Assembly: GCA_934661135.1 (NCBI GenBank)
Contig: CAKUJA010000106.1
Coordinates: 1-6,553 of the forward strand
From: an uncultured Oscillospiraceae bacterium
GTDB lineage: Bacteria > Bacillota > Clostridia > Oscillospirales > Oscillospiraceae
DNA length: 6,553 bases
Direction of reading: 5' to 3'
Shown: positions 1 through 6,279 of the stretch, piece after piece
Numbering within the stretch: position 1 is the first letter of the stretch
Layout of the letters: each line of letters starts with the position of its first letter
Notes under the pieces: generated by a model
What the model saw: only the letters and a program-made list of their open reading frames with translations
Databases searched by the model: none
What the model was told of the DNA's origin: nothing
Made by a program: the position numbers and the translations under genes

Positions 1-24
1 ATTCTCCCCCGAAGGGGGGAGAAT
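1..24. terminator. Perfect 10-bp hairpin at window edge, possible terminator
   Basis: Positions 1-10 and 15-24 are exact inverted complements with a GAAG tetraloop, and the stem holds five consecutive G-C pairs. Read on the plus strand, the stem is followed by AGCCCTTTCC, which is not a T-run. It could therefore only be an intrinsic terminator for minus-strand transcription, whose tail lies outside the window. It may equally be a structural element of another kind. The stem is certain; the terminator role is a guess. Confidence 0.4.
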
Positions 25-215
25 AGCCCTTTCCGCAAATGAAAGAATAGCTGAATTTCTTGATTTTGCTATTCAAGCCAAGTTTGCTTATGTCAACAAG
101 CTGAGACCGACATGAAGCCAGTCGAAAATCAAATCGTTTGTATGTTTGGAGAATTTCTTTTCATATTGTAATTGCTGTCAAAATGTTTTTAACGGCATCT
201 TTCAAGATACAAAAG

Positions 216-254
216 AAAAACCCTCAACGGCGCGAAGCTCGTCAAGGGTTTTTT
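216..254. terminator. Bidirectional intrinsic terminator downstream of the tRNA fragment
   Basis: The arms AAAAACCCT (216-224) and AGGGTTTTT (245-253) form a 9-bp stem. Inside it a second short pairing is possible on the minus strand (GACG with CGTT). The A-run on one arm and T-run on the other give a U-tract in both transcripts, as in bidirectional rho-independent terminators. On the minus strand it begins only 2 bases after the CCA of the tRNA fragment, so it most likely was the terminator of the original tRNA-Arg gene. It would also stop any plus-strand transcript entering from the left. Confidence 0.8.
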
Positions 255-255
255 A

Positions 256-300
256 TGGTGCACCCAACAGGATTCGAACCTGTGGCCTTTTGATTCGTAG
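256..300 (-). other. 3' fragment of tRNA-Arg(ACG), probable attachment site of an integrated element
   Basis: Read on the minus strand, the 45 bases fit tRNA positions 32-76 exactly: anticodon loop CTACGAA (anticodon ACG, arginine), 3' anticodon-stem strand TCAAA, five-base variable loop AGGCC, T-arm ACAGG-TTCGAAT-CCTGT with a perfect stem, acceptor strand TGGGTGC, discriminator A, and an encoded CCA. The 5' half is missing. The five bases before the loop (AAAGT) cannot pair with TCAAA, and no D-arm or GCACCCA acceptor strand is found up to position 551. Homology ends at the anticodon loop, a usual crossover point of tyrosine recombinases in tRNA genes. The likely reading is the displaced 3' copy (attR-like) left by integration. 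It should not yield a working tRNA. The identity is secure; the integration history is inferred. Confidence 0.8.
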
Positions 301-431
301 ACTTTCTTTGACCTTTATAAATGAGAACAGATGTGCCTGGTTGGGATGCGCGTGAAGTGGGAAAGAAATGTGTTTGGAGAGCAGCTTCTCCAGCTTGGCG
401 CTGACATATGCCCATTTGAACAGAATTCATG
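301..431. other. Gene-free stretch between tRNA fragment and operon terminator
   Basis: No gene with a plausible start and ribosome-binding site is seen on either strand. On the minus strand one frame stays open from just after a TGA at about 428-430 through the tRNA fragment, ending right after its CCA, about 57 codons without an ATG. It could be the cut-off end of a gene or chance. Under the integration reading, this is the terminal sequence of the element. Confidence 0.4.
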
Positions 432-467
432 AAAAAGCGGTCTACTCCTGTGAAAAACAGAAGTAGA
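432..467 (-). terminator. Rho-independent terminator of the sugar operon
   Basis: On the minus strand the arms TCTACTTCTGT (467-457) and ACAGGAGTAGA (451-441) form an 11-bp stem with a single G-U wobble and a five-base TTTTC loop. It is followed by CCGC and a run of five T (436-432). It lies 84 bases after the stop of the last permease gene, with nothing coding between, and is the natural end of the operon transcript. Confidence 0.82.
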
Positions 468-492
468 GCCTCTTGTATGCTTCCCTTTGGCG

Positions 493-518
493 TACTCTTT
501 TGCGTTCACCAAAGAGTA
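493..518 (-). other. 8-bp hairpin in the operon's 3' untranslated region
   Basis: TACTCTTT (493-500) and AAAGAGTA (511-518) are exact inverted complements around a 10-base loop. No T-run follows on either strand, so it is not an intrinsic terminator by itself. It lies between the last stop codon and the terminator at 432-467, where it may protect the mRNA 3' end. The role is inferred. Confidence 0.4.
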
Positions 519-551
519 TTCTGCGCTTGCTTGATGCAGCTGCGGCAGCAC

Positions 552-1403
552 TCATCCCTTCACGCTGCCGGCGGTCAGACCCTGCACAAAGAACCGCTGG
601 CAGAAGATGAAGATCACAATCACCGGAATCAGCGTCAGCACGGACATGGCAAACACATATCCCCACTGCGTGAACTGATGCTGGCCGAAGAAGCCGGCGA
701 TGGCGATGGGCAGCGTGCGCAGGCTGTTGTCGTTGATGACGGTGTTGGCCCAAGGATATTCCTCCCACGCGGTCAGAAAGTTGAAGATGCTGACGGAGGC
801 AATCGCGGGCGAGGCCAGCGGCAGCGCAATCCTGCCATACGTCTGGAGTACGTTGGCGCCGTCGATCCATGCGGCGTCCATGATCTCACCGGGGATGTTC
901 TCCATAAATCCCTTGATCATGAAGGTCGAGAAGGGGATTACCCATGCCACATAGAACGGAATCAGTCCCCACAGCCGGTTGACCAGCCCCAAGCCCGTTG
1001 CCAGCTCGAACTGCGGAACGATCATCGTCGTTCCGGGGATGATCATCGTCACGATGATGAAGCCGAACAGCAGTTGCGTCGCCCTGGACTTGAACTTGCC
1101 CAGCACAAACGCCATCGCCGAGGATACCGCCGCCGCAAGAGCCACCGTGGACAGCGACACCACCACCGAGTTCAGGAAGTTCAGATAGAACTTGCTCTGA
1201 TGCAGGATGTAATCGTAGTTTTCCAGCGTCAGTGCCTCCCATTTGGGGAAAAAGCGCGGCGGATACTCGTACAGCGCACCGTTCGGGCGCAGCGAGGTGG
1301 AGATCATGTAGATCATCGGCAGCGTGAACACGACCGTCCCCGCGGCCAGCAGGAGGTAACGCACGGTGGCGTCCGCGATTTTCGCGGGATTTCTGCGCTT
1401 CAT
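552..1403 (-). CDS. ABC sugar transporter permease, MalG type
   Basis: This is the second inner-membrane permease of a carbohydrate uptake-1 (CUT1) ABC importer, 283 residues, a normal length for the MalG family. About six membrane segments are visible, near residues 14-36, 76-102, 111-130, 144-164, 199-220 and 248-270. The ATPase-contact EAA loop is clear at about 176-195 (DAAWIDGA ... IALP). The C-terminus ends in QRFFVQGLTAGSVKG, a hallmark of this family. The ATG at 1403 is chosen because GGGAGGG stands 6 bases before it and the N-terminus matches the family. The frame is open further upstream only as a shadow of the preceding gene. It starts 14 bases after the MalF-type gene and forms the translocation pore with it. 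It is the last gene of the operon. The sugar is inferred from the neighbouring amylase. Confidence 0.95.
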   Translation of the reverse strand: MKRRNPAKIADATVRYLLLAAGTVVFTLPMIYMISTSLRPNGALYEYPPRFFPKWEALTLENYDYILHQSKFYLNFLNSVVVSLSTVALAAAVSSAMAFVLGKFKSRATQLLFGFIIVTMIIPGTTMIVPQFELATGLGLVNRLWGLIPFYVAWVIPFSTFMIKGFMENIPGEIMDAAWIDGANVLQTYGRIALPLASPAIASVSIFNFLTAWEEYPWANTVINDNSLRTLPIAIAGFFGQHQFTQWGYVFAMSVLTLIPVIVIFIFCQRFFVQGLTAGSVKG

Positions 1404-1417
1404 GGTCGTCCCTCCCC

Positions 1418-2296
1418 TCACTCGTCTCGGCTCTTCATCGCGCGGAACTGCACGATGGCCAGCAGACCCAGCGTCAGCGCCATCACGAAGCTCAGCGCGG
1501 CGGCATAGCCGAATTTGCCCGTGCTGAACGCCTTGTAGTACATCCATGTCAGCAGCGTGTCCGTCTGATGCGCCGGCTTGCCGCCCGTGATCATCTTGAT
1601 GGAGGTGAACACGTTGAAGCCGCCGATGGTCAGCTCGATGAGCACGAAGAGCACCGTTCCGCGGATGCCGGGCAGCGTCACATTCAGGAACTTCTTCCAT
1701 GCGCCGCAGCCGTCGATCTCCGCGGCCTCGTACAGGTCCTGCGGCACCTGCTGCAGCGCCGCCAGAAAGATGACCATGTTCCAGCCGATGCCCTTCCAGA
1801 TGCCCAGAATCATCGCAACCGCAAGACCGCTCCACCTCGTATCCAGCCAACGGATGTTGCCGGAGGTCACGCCCAGCACCTTCCACAGGAAGTAGTTCAG
1901 CAGGCCCTCCGTGTTGAAGATATAGCGGAAGACCAGGGAGGCAATCACCCACGAGGTCACAACAGGCAGGTAGTTGATGACCCGGAAGGTGACGCTGAAG
2001 CGCTTGATGCCCGAAAGCAGAATGGCGATGAAGAGCCCAAGCGCCATCTGTCCCGGCACGGTTACCGCCGTGTACACCAGGCTGTTGACAAAGACTGTCC
2101 AGAATGTCGGATCCCGGAAGACCTCGCGGTAGTTGGCCAGACCGGCAAAGGGCTGCTCCAGCATCGAGGCAAAGCTCATGTCGCACAGGCTCATCCAGAA
2201 CAGGCGGATGATCGGATAGACAGTGAACAGTGCGAAGATCGCCAGCCCCGGTGTCAGCAGAAGCGCGATCTGCGCTCGTTGGGCACGGAATTTCAT
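1418..2296 (-). CDS. ABC sugar transporter permease, MalF type
   Basis: This is the first permease of the CUT1 importer, 292 residues. It is the short Gram-positive form, without the large periplasmic loop of Escherichia coli MalF. The N-terminal segment has the family pattern LLLTPGLAIF...YPIIRLFWMSL (residues 12-37). Further membrane segments lie near 72-94, 108-128, 157-180, 212-232 and 264-284. The EAA loop is at about 189-210 (YEAAEIDGCGAWKKF...LPG), with Cys197 where Ala or Ser is usual. The ATG at 2296 has GAGGTGA 4 bases upstream. It follows the binding-protein gene by 56 bases that hold a GC-rich hairpin, and precedes the MalG-type gene by 14 bases, as expected for heterodimer partners. 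Maltodextrin as substrate is inferred from context, since the sequence alone marks only the CUT1 family. Confidence 0.95.
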   Translation of the reverse strand: MKFRAQRAQIALLLTPGLAIFALFTVYPIIRLFWMSLCDMSFASMLEQPFAGLANYREVFRDPTFWTVFVNSLVYTAVTVPGQMALGLFIAILLSGIKRFSVTFRVINYLPVVTSWVIASLVFRYIFNTEGLLNYFLWKVLGVTSGNIRWLDTRWSGLAVAMILGIWKGIGWNMVIFLAALQQVPQDLYEAAEIDGCGAWKKFLNVTLPGIRGTVLFVLIELTIGGFNVFTSIKMITGGKPAHQTDTLLTWMYYKAFSTGKFGYAAALSFVMALTLGLLAIVQFRAMKSRDE

Positions 2297-2313
2297 GTTC
2301 TCACCTCAGAAGG

Positions 2314-2334
2314 GGCGGCGGAGCCATCCGCCCC
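2314..2334 (-). other. Intercistronic GC-rich hairpin between binding-protein and permease genes
   Basis: On the minus strand GGCGGA (2332-2327) pairs with TCCGCC (2322-2317) around a TGGC loop. Two further G-C pairs (2333-2334 with 2314-2315) form if one G is bulged. No T-run follows, so it is not a complete terminator. It lies between the binding-protein stop and the ribosome-binding site of the MalF-type gene. A stable hairpin here is known in mal operons to protect the upstream message and lower permease expression. That role is inferred. Confidence 0.55.
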
Positions 2335-2352
2335 GCCGCCGCGGAAATCCTC

Positions 2353-3582
2353 TTACTTGAGCAGCTCATCCCACTGGGCCGCCAGCTCATCGAGCGCCTC
2401 CTGCGCCGTCTTTTCGCCTGTGACGACCGCCGTCACAGCCATGGTCAGCTCGTTATCCATCTCACTCCAGGCTGCCACGGTCGGACGGGCCTTCGCCGTC
2501 TGAATGGCTTCGATGAAGGGCGCGTAGGACGCATTCTTCACTGTCTCGCTCGTAAGCGCCGCCTTGTTCACCGGGATCTGGCCGCACTTGGCCATCTCGG
2601 TCTGGGCAAACTCGCCAGTCATGAACTGCATGAACTTCCACGCAGCCTCCTTGTTGGCGGAGGCGAACATCGCAATATCCTCGCCGCCCAGCACGGAGAT
2701 GCTGCCGCCCTCACCGGCGGGGATGGGCGCGGTACCGTAGGCCACGTCAGGATACGCACCGGCGAGCTCCGCGGACTTCCACGGGCCTTCCAGCATCATG
2801 GCATAGCGCCCGGTGCCAAAGCCGTCGGTCATCGGGATATCGCCGGCATTGAAGCCCGTGATGCAGCCCTCCTGCACCAGCTTGGCGAACGTCTCGATGG
2901 CCTTCACCGACGCGGGACTATTGATGTAACCGGTGGCGACGGTCTGCTCCGGGTTGGTCAGGCTGCCGCCAAAGCTCCAGATGAACGGGCACAGGTTCCA
3001 GCCGGCCAGCGCGGGCTCGTTCCAGCCCCAAATCTGCTGGCCGTTTGCATTCTCGCCGCTGAGCTTGCGCAGAGCTTCGCACCATTGCTCCATCGTCTCG
3101 GGTACGGCCACGCCGGCCGCTTCCAGCATCGCCTTGTTGTAGAACACGATCTTGCTGTTGGTGTTCAGCGCCAGCGCATAATCATGACCGTCGATGACCG
3201 CGGTGGACATCGCACTGGGAAGCAGCGCAGCGCTGACTGTGTCAAAGTCCTCCATTTCCTCGTCGAGCGCGGTCAGGATGCCCATCTTCTGGAATTCCGG
3301 CAGCCACGCGATGTCGCAGCGCGCCACATCGGGCAGCGCGCCCGATTTCGCACTGACAAGCACCTTGTCGTGCAGCTCCGCCCACTCATGGGAGACGGCG
3401 TTGACTTTGATGCCCGGATTTTCCGCCTCAAAGGCGGGGATCAGCACGTTCATCAGCGTCGCGTTCTCCGCAGACTGAGCGCTGTAATGGTGCCAGAACT
3501 GGAGGGTGACGTCCTCCGCAAGCGCGCAGGAGCACAGCAGCATCAGGCAGGCGATGATCGCCACGAGGGTTTTTGTACGCAT
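2353..3582 (-). CDS. Extracellular sugar-binding protein of an ABC importer, family 1 (MalE-like)
   Basis: 409-residue solute-binding protein that would capture the sugar outside the membrane and hand it to the two permeases. Residues 1-22 are a signal peptide: RTK, a hydrophobic core to about 16, then CSCALA before Glu23. Family 1 signatures follow: TLQFWHHYS (26-34), NSKIVFYNKAMLEAAGV (142-158), GRYAMMLEGPW (258-268) and GGEDIAMFA (299-307). Trp185, Trp187, Trp195, Trp202 and Trp268 could stack on sugar rings. The ATG at 3582 has AAGGAGG 7 bases upstream, the strongest ribosome-binding site in the window. The open frame upstream of it is a shadow of the amylase gene, whose last 40 bases overlap this one. 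The lipoprotein signal is unclear: Cys19 is preceded by L-C-S, not a standard lipobox, whereas ALA-E suits ordinary signal peptidase. The sugar is inferred from the neighbouring amylase. Confidence 0.93.
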   Translation of the reverse strand: MRTKTLVAIIACLMLLCSCALAEDVTLQFWHHYSAQSAENATLMNVLIPAFEAENPGIKVNAVSHEWAELHDKVLVSAKSGALPDVARCDIAWLPEFQKMGILTALDEEMEDFDTVSAALLPSAMSTAVIDGHDYALALNTNSKIVFYNKAMLEAAGVAVPETMEQWCEALRKLSGENANGQQIWGWNEPALAGWNLCPFIWSFGGSLTNPEQTVATGYINSPASVKAIETFAKLVQEGCITGFNAGDIPMTDGFGTGRYAMMLEGPWKSAELAGAYPDVAYGTAPIPAGEGGSISVLGGEDIAMFASANKEAAWKFMQFMTGEFAQTEMAKCGQIPVNKAALTSETVKNASYAPFIEAIQTAKARPTVAAWSEMDNELTMAVTAVVTGEKTAQEALDELAAQWDELLK

Positions 3583-5264
3583 GGTTTTTCCTCCTTCTGA
3601 ACAGGTCGAAATAGAATATGGACAGAATGCGGCAGAACGTGCACAGATTCTCCCGCACAATCCCAGGTTTGCGCCCGCTCCCCGAGGTTGAACACCGCGA
3701 GCAGCTCCTCCTCCCGATTGCCCCGGGCAAAGGCAAACAGGCTTTTCTCGTCGTCCGCCAGCAGCGGCGTATAGCTGCCCGTGCGTAGCGCGGGGTGCGC
3801 CTGGCGCAGGGCGATTAACTCCTTTTGCCAGGCCAGCAGATCCTTGTCCGGATGGGCCCAGGCCATGCCGCCACGGCAGCCCGGGTCGTTTTCGCCGGTC
3901 ATGCCCAGTTCGTCGCCGTAGTAAATGGCAGGTGCGCCGGGAAAGAGCATCTGCAGCGCCATCGCCAGCCTGAGCCGCCACGCCTCGCCCTTCGCTTCGG
4001 TCAAAAAGCGCGCAGTGTCGTGGCTACCCAGACAGTTGTACATGGCATGTCCGTTCGGGCCGGTAACCTTCATCAGCGCACTGTTCAGGCGTCGGGAAAG
4101 CTCGCTCACGCCAATGCGCCCGCGGGCAAGGCAGTCGGTCACCGCGTCGCGGAACAGATAGTTCATCGCCGTGTCAAAGCCGTCCGCGCCGAGCAGCCGC
4201 GAGGCGTCGCCCCACGTCTCACCCAGCAGCACGGCCTGCGGGAACTCGCGCTTGATTTCCTCTCGCCACCAGATAACGGCATGGCGATCCAGCTCGTCCG
4301 CCACGTCAAAGCGCCAGCCGTCGATGCCCGCCTCCCGCAGCCAGTAGAGCAGCACGTCGCGCACATAGGCTCGCACCTCGCCGTTGGCGCCGTTGAGCCG
4401 CGGCATGTAGGGATAATCCCCCACGCACTCATAGCAGGCCGGGTCGATTTCGATGGGAAACCGCTTGGGATAAAACCAGCCCCGGTAGCGGCTTTCCTCT
4501 CCGTTTTTCAGCAGATCCTCAAACGGGGGAAAGTGAATGCCCGAATGGTTGAATACGCCGTCCAGAATCACGCGGATGCCCGCCTCGTGGCACCGGGCGA
4601 CCAGCTCGCGCAGCGTGTCCTTTGTGCCGAACATCGGATCGACCGAAAAGTAATCTGTCGTCGCGTATTTATGGTTGAAATCTCCCGTAAAGATGGGATT
4701 CAGATACAGGCATTCCACGCCTAGCTCCGAAAGATACGGGATTCGGTCGATGATACCGCCCAGATTGCCGCCCAGAACGTTATCCCGTGTCGGCGCGGCG
4801 TTCCAGTCATCCATGCCTGCACCGGCCGGGCCGCGCCGGGCAAAGCGCTCCGGAAAAATTTGATAGTATATGCAGCCCTGCGCCCATGCAGGCACGGCGA
4901 AAATATCCGTCTCATTGACCTGCAGCAGCTCGAAGCTGCCCGACTCCTGCATGTCCGTGAAAAGCCCTCGGTCATTGAGCCATCTCCGGTTTCCCGCCTG
5001 ATCCTCCAGCCAGAAGCCGTATTTGATGTAGTGCGTCTCCCCGGTAAAGACGGTTTCGCCCGTCCACTGCTGCCGCTGACCGTCCTCCAGGCCGGGCAGG
5101 AGACTGGTTCGGAAAAGGACTTCCGGTTCGCTGCGCTTCCAGCACACCAGCTCGCAGGCGGTCAGGTCGCCCGGCGCGGCCTCCAATCTCCATTGTATGC
5201 GGTTTCGTGCAAGCGCTTGCACAAACGGGTAAAAAGAAAGGTGCCGAATGGCAGAGATGATCAT
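3543..5264 (-). CDS. Cytoplasmic GH13 amylase, cyclomaltodextrinase/neopullulanase type (GH13_20-like)
   Basis: 573-residue glycoside hydrolase, near the usual family length, expected to open cyclodextrins and cut maltodextrins or pullulan in the cytoplasm. There is no signal peptide. Residues 1-105 form a CBM34-like N-terminal domain (KYGFWLEDQAGNRRWL at 81-96). The catalytic barrel begins at IYYQIFPERF (132-141). Conserved regions: I, DGVFNH (235-240); II, GWRFDVADE with nucleophile Asp320; III, GETW with acid/base Glu349; IV, LGSHDT with Asp416; V, MPRLN (287-291), the mark of the cyclomaltodextrinase group. A C-terminal beta domain covers about 495-553. All catalytic residues are present. 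The ATG at 5264 overlaps the repressor stop in an ATGA, and a purine-rich GGAAGGGAAG lies upstream, suggesting coupled translation. The 3' end overlaps the binding-protein gene by 40 bases. Sequence alone cannot separate cyclomaltodextrinase, neopullulanase and maltogenic amylase. Confidence 0.95.
   Translation of the reverse strand: MIISAIRHLSFYPFVQALARNRIQWRLEAAPGDLTACELVCWKRSEPEVLFRTSLLPGLEDGQRQQWTGETVFTGETHYIKYGFWLEDQAGNRRWLNDRGLFTDMQESGSFELLQVNETDIFAVPAWAQGCIYYQIFPERFARRGPAGAGMDDWNAAPTRDNVLGGNLGGIIDRIPYLSELGVECLYLNPIFTGDFNHKYATTDYFSVDPMFGTKDTLRELVARCHEAGIRVILDGVFNHSGIHFPPFEDLLKNGEESRYRGWFYPKRFPIEIDPACYECVGDYPYMPRLNGANGEVRAYVRDVLLYWLREAGIDGWRFDVADELDRHAVIWWREEIKREFPQAVLLGETWGDASRLLGADGFDTAMNYLFRDAVTDCLARGRIGVSELSRRLNSALMKVTGPNGHAMYNCLGSHDTARFLTEAKGEAWRLRLAMALQMLFPGAPAIYYGDELGMTGENDPGCRGGMAWAHPDKDLLAWQKELIALRQAHPALRTGSYTPLLADDEKSLFAFARGNREEELLAVFNLGERAQTWDCAGESVHVLPHSVHILFRPVQKEEKPCVQKPSWRSSPA
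3590..3596 (-). promoter_or_regulatory. Strong ribosome-binding site of the binding-protein gene, inside the amylase gene
   Basis: AAGGAGG, fully complementary to the 16S rRNA 3' end, lies 7 bases before the ATG at 3582. It fixes that start against the much longer open frame. It sits within the last codons of the amylase gene, which read it as Gln-Lys-Glu-Glu, so ribosomes finishing the amylase pass over it. Confidence 0.9.
5207..5222. promoter_or_regulatory. Perfect 16-bp palindrome inside amylase gene, possible second operator
   Basis: GTGCAAGCGCTTGCAC reads the same on both strands. It fits the TGCAANCGNTTGCA form of the promoter operator at 6280-6293 and also the core of the CcpA cre consensus (TGNAANCGNWWNCA). 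The central CpG is typical of LacI-family sites. It encodes residues 15-19 (VQALA) of the amylase, about 43-58 bases after the start codon. It could be an auxiliary operator or a carbon-catabolite site acting as a roadblock. Function is inferred. Confidence 0.55.
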
Positions 5265-6259
5265 TTTCTTCCCTTCCTTTCCGACGAGGCCCTTGGTACA
5301 AGCACCGTCGAGAGCATGATCTGCTGGTTGCCGGTACGGCTGTCAATCCGCTGAAACAGCAGCTGAGCTGCCTGTTCCCCAAGCAAAGACGTATCAATAT
5401 CCACGATAGTCAGCTGTGGCTCCGTATACTCCGCCAGCGGATAATTGTCAAACGCCACAATGCCGATCTCCTCCGGCACGGCGATTTTCCTTTCCTTGCA
5501 GGCCTTCAGCAGCCCAAAAGCCGCCAGATTGTCATTGCAGACGAACGCATCCGCGTGCGTTGACTGCTCCAGCTCGGACAGCGCCACAGCATAGGCATTT
5601 TCCACCGTGCCGTCCGTGGCAAGCACACGCTCCTGCCCCTTGTCGATCACCTTCATATAGCCGCGGACACGGCGCTTGGTAAAGCCTCGTTTCTGATAGC
5701 CGCCCAGGTAGGCGATCGAGCGGTATCCCTTTTCCTGCAGGTGGCGCACGGCGATTTCCGCACCCTGCTCGTTGTTGTTGTCCACCCAGCAGGTATCGCT
5801 GCGCAGCGTGTCCGGTGTGCCCAGCACGACATACGGAAAATCGCCGATCGTCTCCATCATGGAGGGGCGCACCGTCGTAGGCGGAAGAATCAATCCGTCC
5901 ACCTTATGCTCCTTCATCAGGTTTTCAATCGTGCTGCCATGGCTCTGCGCGCCGTTGGCAATCATGACCTGATAACCCCTGGCCTGCGCCACCTTCTCAA
6001 TGGCAAACAGGCTGCGGCTGAAAAACACGTTGCTGAATGCATCGGCGTCCCGCGCATCCACCACAACACCAATTGCCCCGCTCAGCCCGCTGGCCAGACT
6101 GCGCGCCAGGGAGTTGGGATGGTAATCCAGTGTCTTCATCGCCGCGTAGACGCGCTCCTTGGTGTCCGGCGTGATGGTTGCCTTGCCATTGATCACGCGG
6201 GAAACAGTTGAGGAATTGACCCCTGCCAGCTTCGCCACATCATGGATGGTCACCGCCAC
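5261..6259 (-). CDS. LacI-family transcriptional repressor of the sugar operon
   Basis: 332 residues, standard LacI-family length. The N-terminal helix-turn-helix is clear (TIHDVAKLAGVNSSTVSRVING, residues 4-25), followed by YHPN (46-49) and the hinge LARSL (51-55), whose Leu55 matches the leucine that enters the minor groove at a central CpG. The rest is a periplasmic-binding-protein-like sugar-sensing and dimer domain (GAIGVVVDARD, VDGLILPP, IAYLGG, FVCNDNLAAFGLL, EIGIVAFDN). The start is a GTG at 6259 with GAGAGG 8 bases upstream; a GTG at 6253 is a less likely alternative. It is the first gene of the operon behind an operator-bearing promoter, so self-repression and control of the genes below are likely. 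The ligand is probably a malto-oligosaccharide, as for MalR-type regulators, but this is inferred from the neighbours. The stop overlaps the amylase start by 4 bases. Confidence 0.95.
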   Translation of the reverse strand: MAVTIHDVAKLAGVNSSTVSRVINGKATITPDTKERVYAAMKTLDYHPNSLARSLASGLSGAIGVVVDARDADAFSNVFFSRSLFAIEKVAQARGYQVMIANGAQSHGSTIENLMKEHKVDGLILPPTTVRPSMMETIGDFPYVVLGTPDTLRSDTCWVDNNNEQGAEIAVRHLQEKGYRSIAYLGGYQKRGFTKRRVRGYMKVIDKGQERVLATDGTVENAYAVALSELEQSTHADAFVCNDNLAAFGLLKACKERKIAVPEEIGIVAFDNYPLAEYTEPQLTIVDIDTSLLGEQAAQLLFQRIDSRTGNQQIMLSTVLVPRASSERKGRK

Positions 6260-6267
6260 GCCGTTCG

Positions 6268-6273
6268 CCTCTC
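6268..6273 (-). promoter_or_regulatory. Ribosome-binding site supporting the GTG start of the repressor
   Basis: GAGAGG stands 8 bases before the GTG at 6259. No ATG in the repressor frame lies between it and the helix-turn-helix, so this site decides for the GTG start. A non-ATG start would keep repressor synthesis moderate. Confidence 0.7.
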
Positions 6274-6279
6274 TTTCTG

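Noticed and set aside
146..355. 69-codon plus-strand open frame containing NRIRTC
   Set aside because: That peptide is the known false translation of the antisense of a tRNA T-arm; the frame also crosses a terminator.
256..551. Intron-split tRNA-Arg
   Set aside because: The break is before tRNA position 32, not at the known group I intron sites in or next to the anticodon, and no 5' tRNA half was found up to 551.
429..1508. Long plus-strand open frame, 359 codons
   Set aside because: It lies antisense to the MalG- and MalF-type genes and is rich in Arg, His and Gln, the usual composition of an antisense shadow in G+C-rich DNA. It has no family signature.
552..2186. MalG-type permease read with a 261-residue N-terminal extension
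   Set aside because: The extension is a frame-shifted shadow of the MalF-type gene. The start at 1403 has its own ribosome-binding site and the family N-terminus.
1568..2503. Plus-strand open frame, 311 codons
   Set aside because: It is an antisense shadow of the MalF-type gene, highly charged and full of Gln, Arg and His.
2230..3600. Long plus-strand open frame, 456 codons
   Set aside because: It is antisense to the binding-protein gene with shadow-type composition (Arg, His, Gly, Leu), has no ribosome-binding site, and matches no family I know.
3600..3660. Separate promoter for the binding-protein gene
   Set aside because: A TATTCT occurs on the minus strand, but no sequence close to TTGACA lies 16-18 bases upstream of it.
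2353..3981. Binding protein read with a 133-residue N-terminal extension
   Set aside because: The extension is out of frame with the amylase gene and lies before a clear signal peptide and the AAGGAGG site, so the start at 3582 is right.
3825..4724. Plus-strand open frame, 299 codons
   Set aside because: It is antisense to the catalytic barrel of the amylase, whose motifs on the minus strand are unmistakable.
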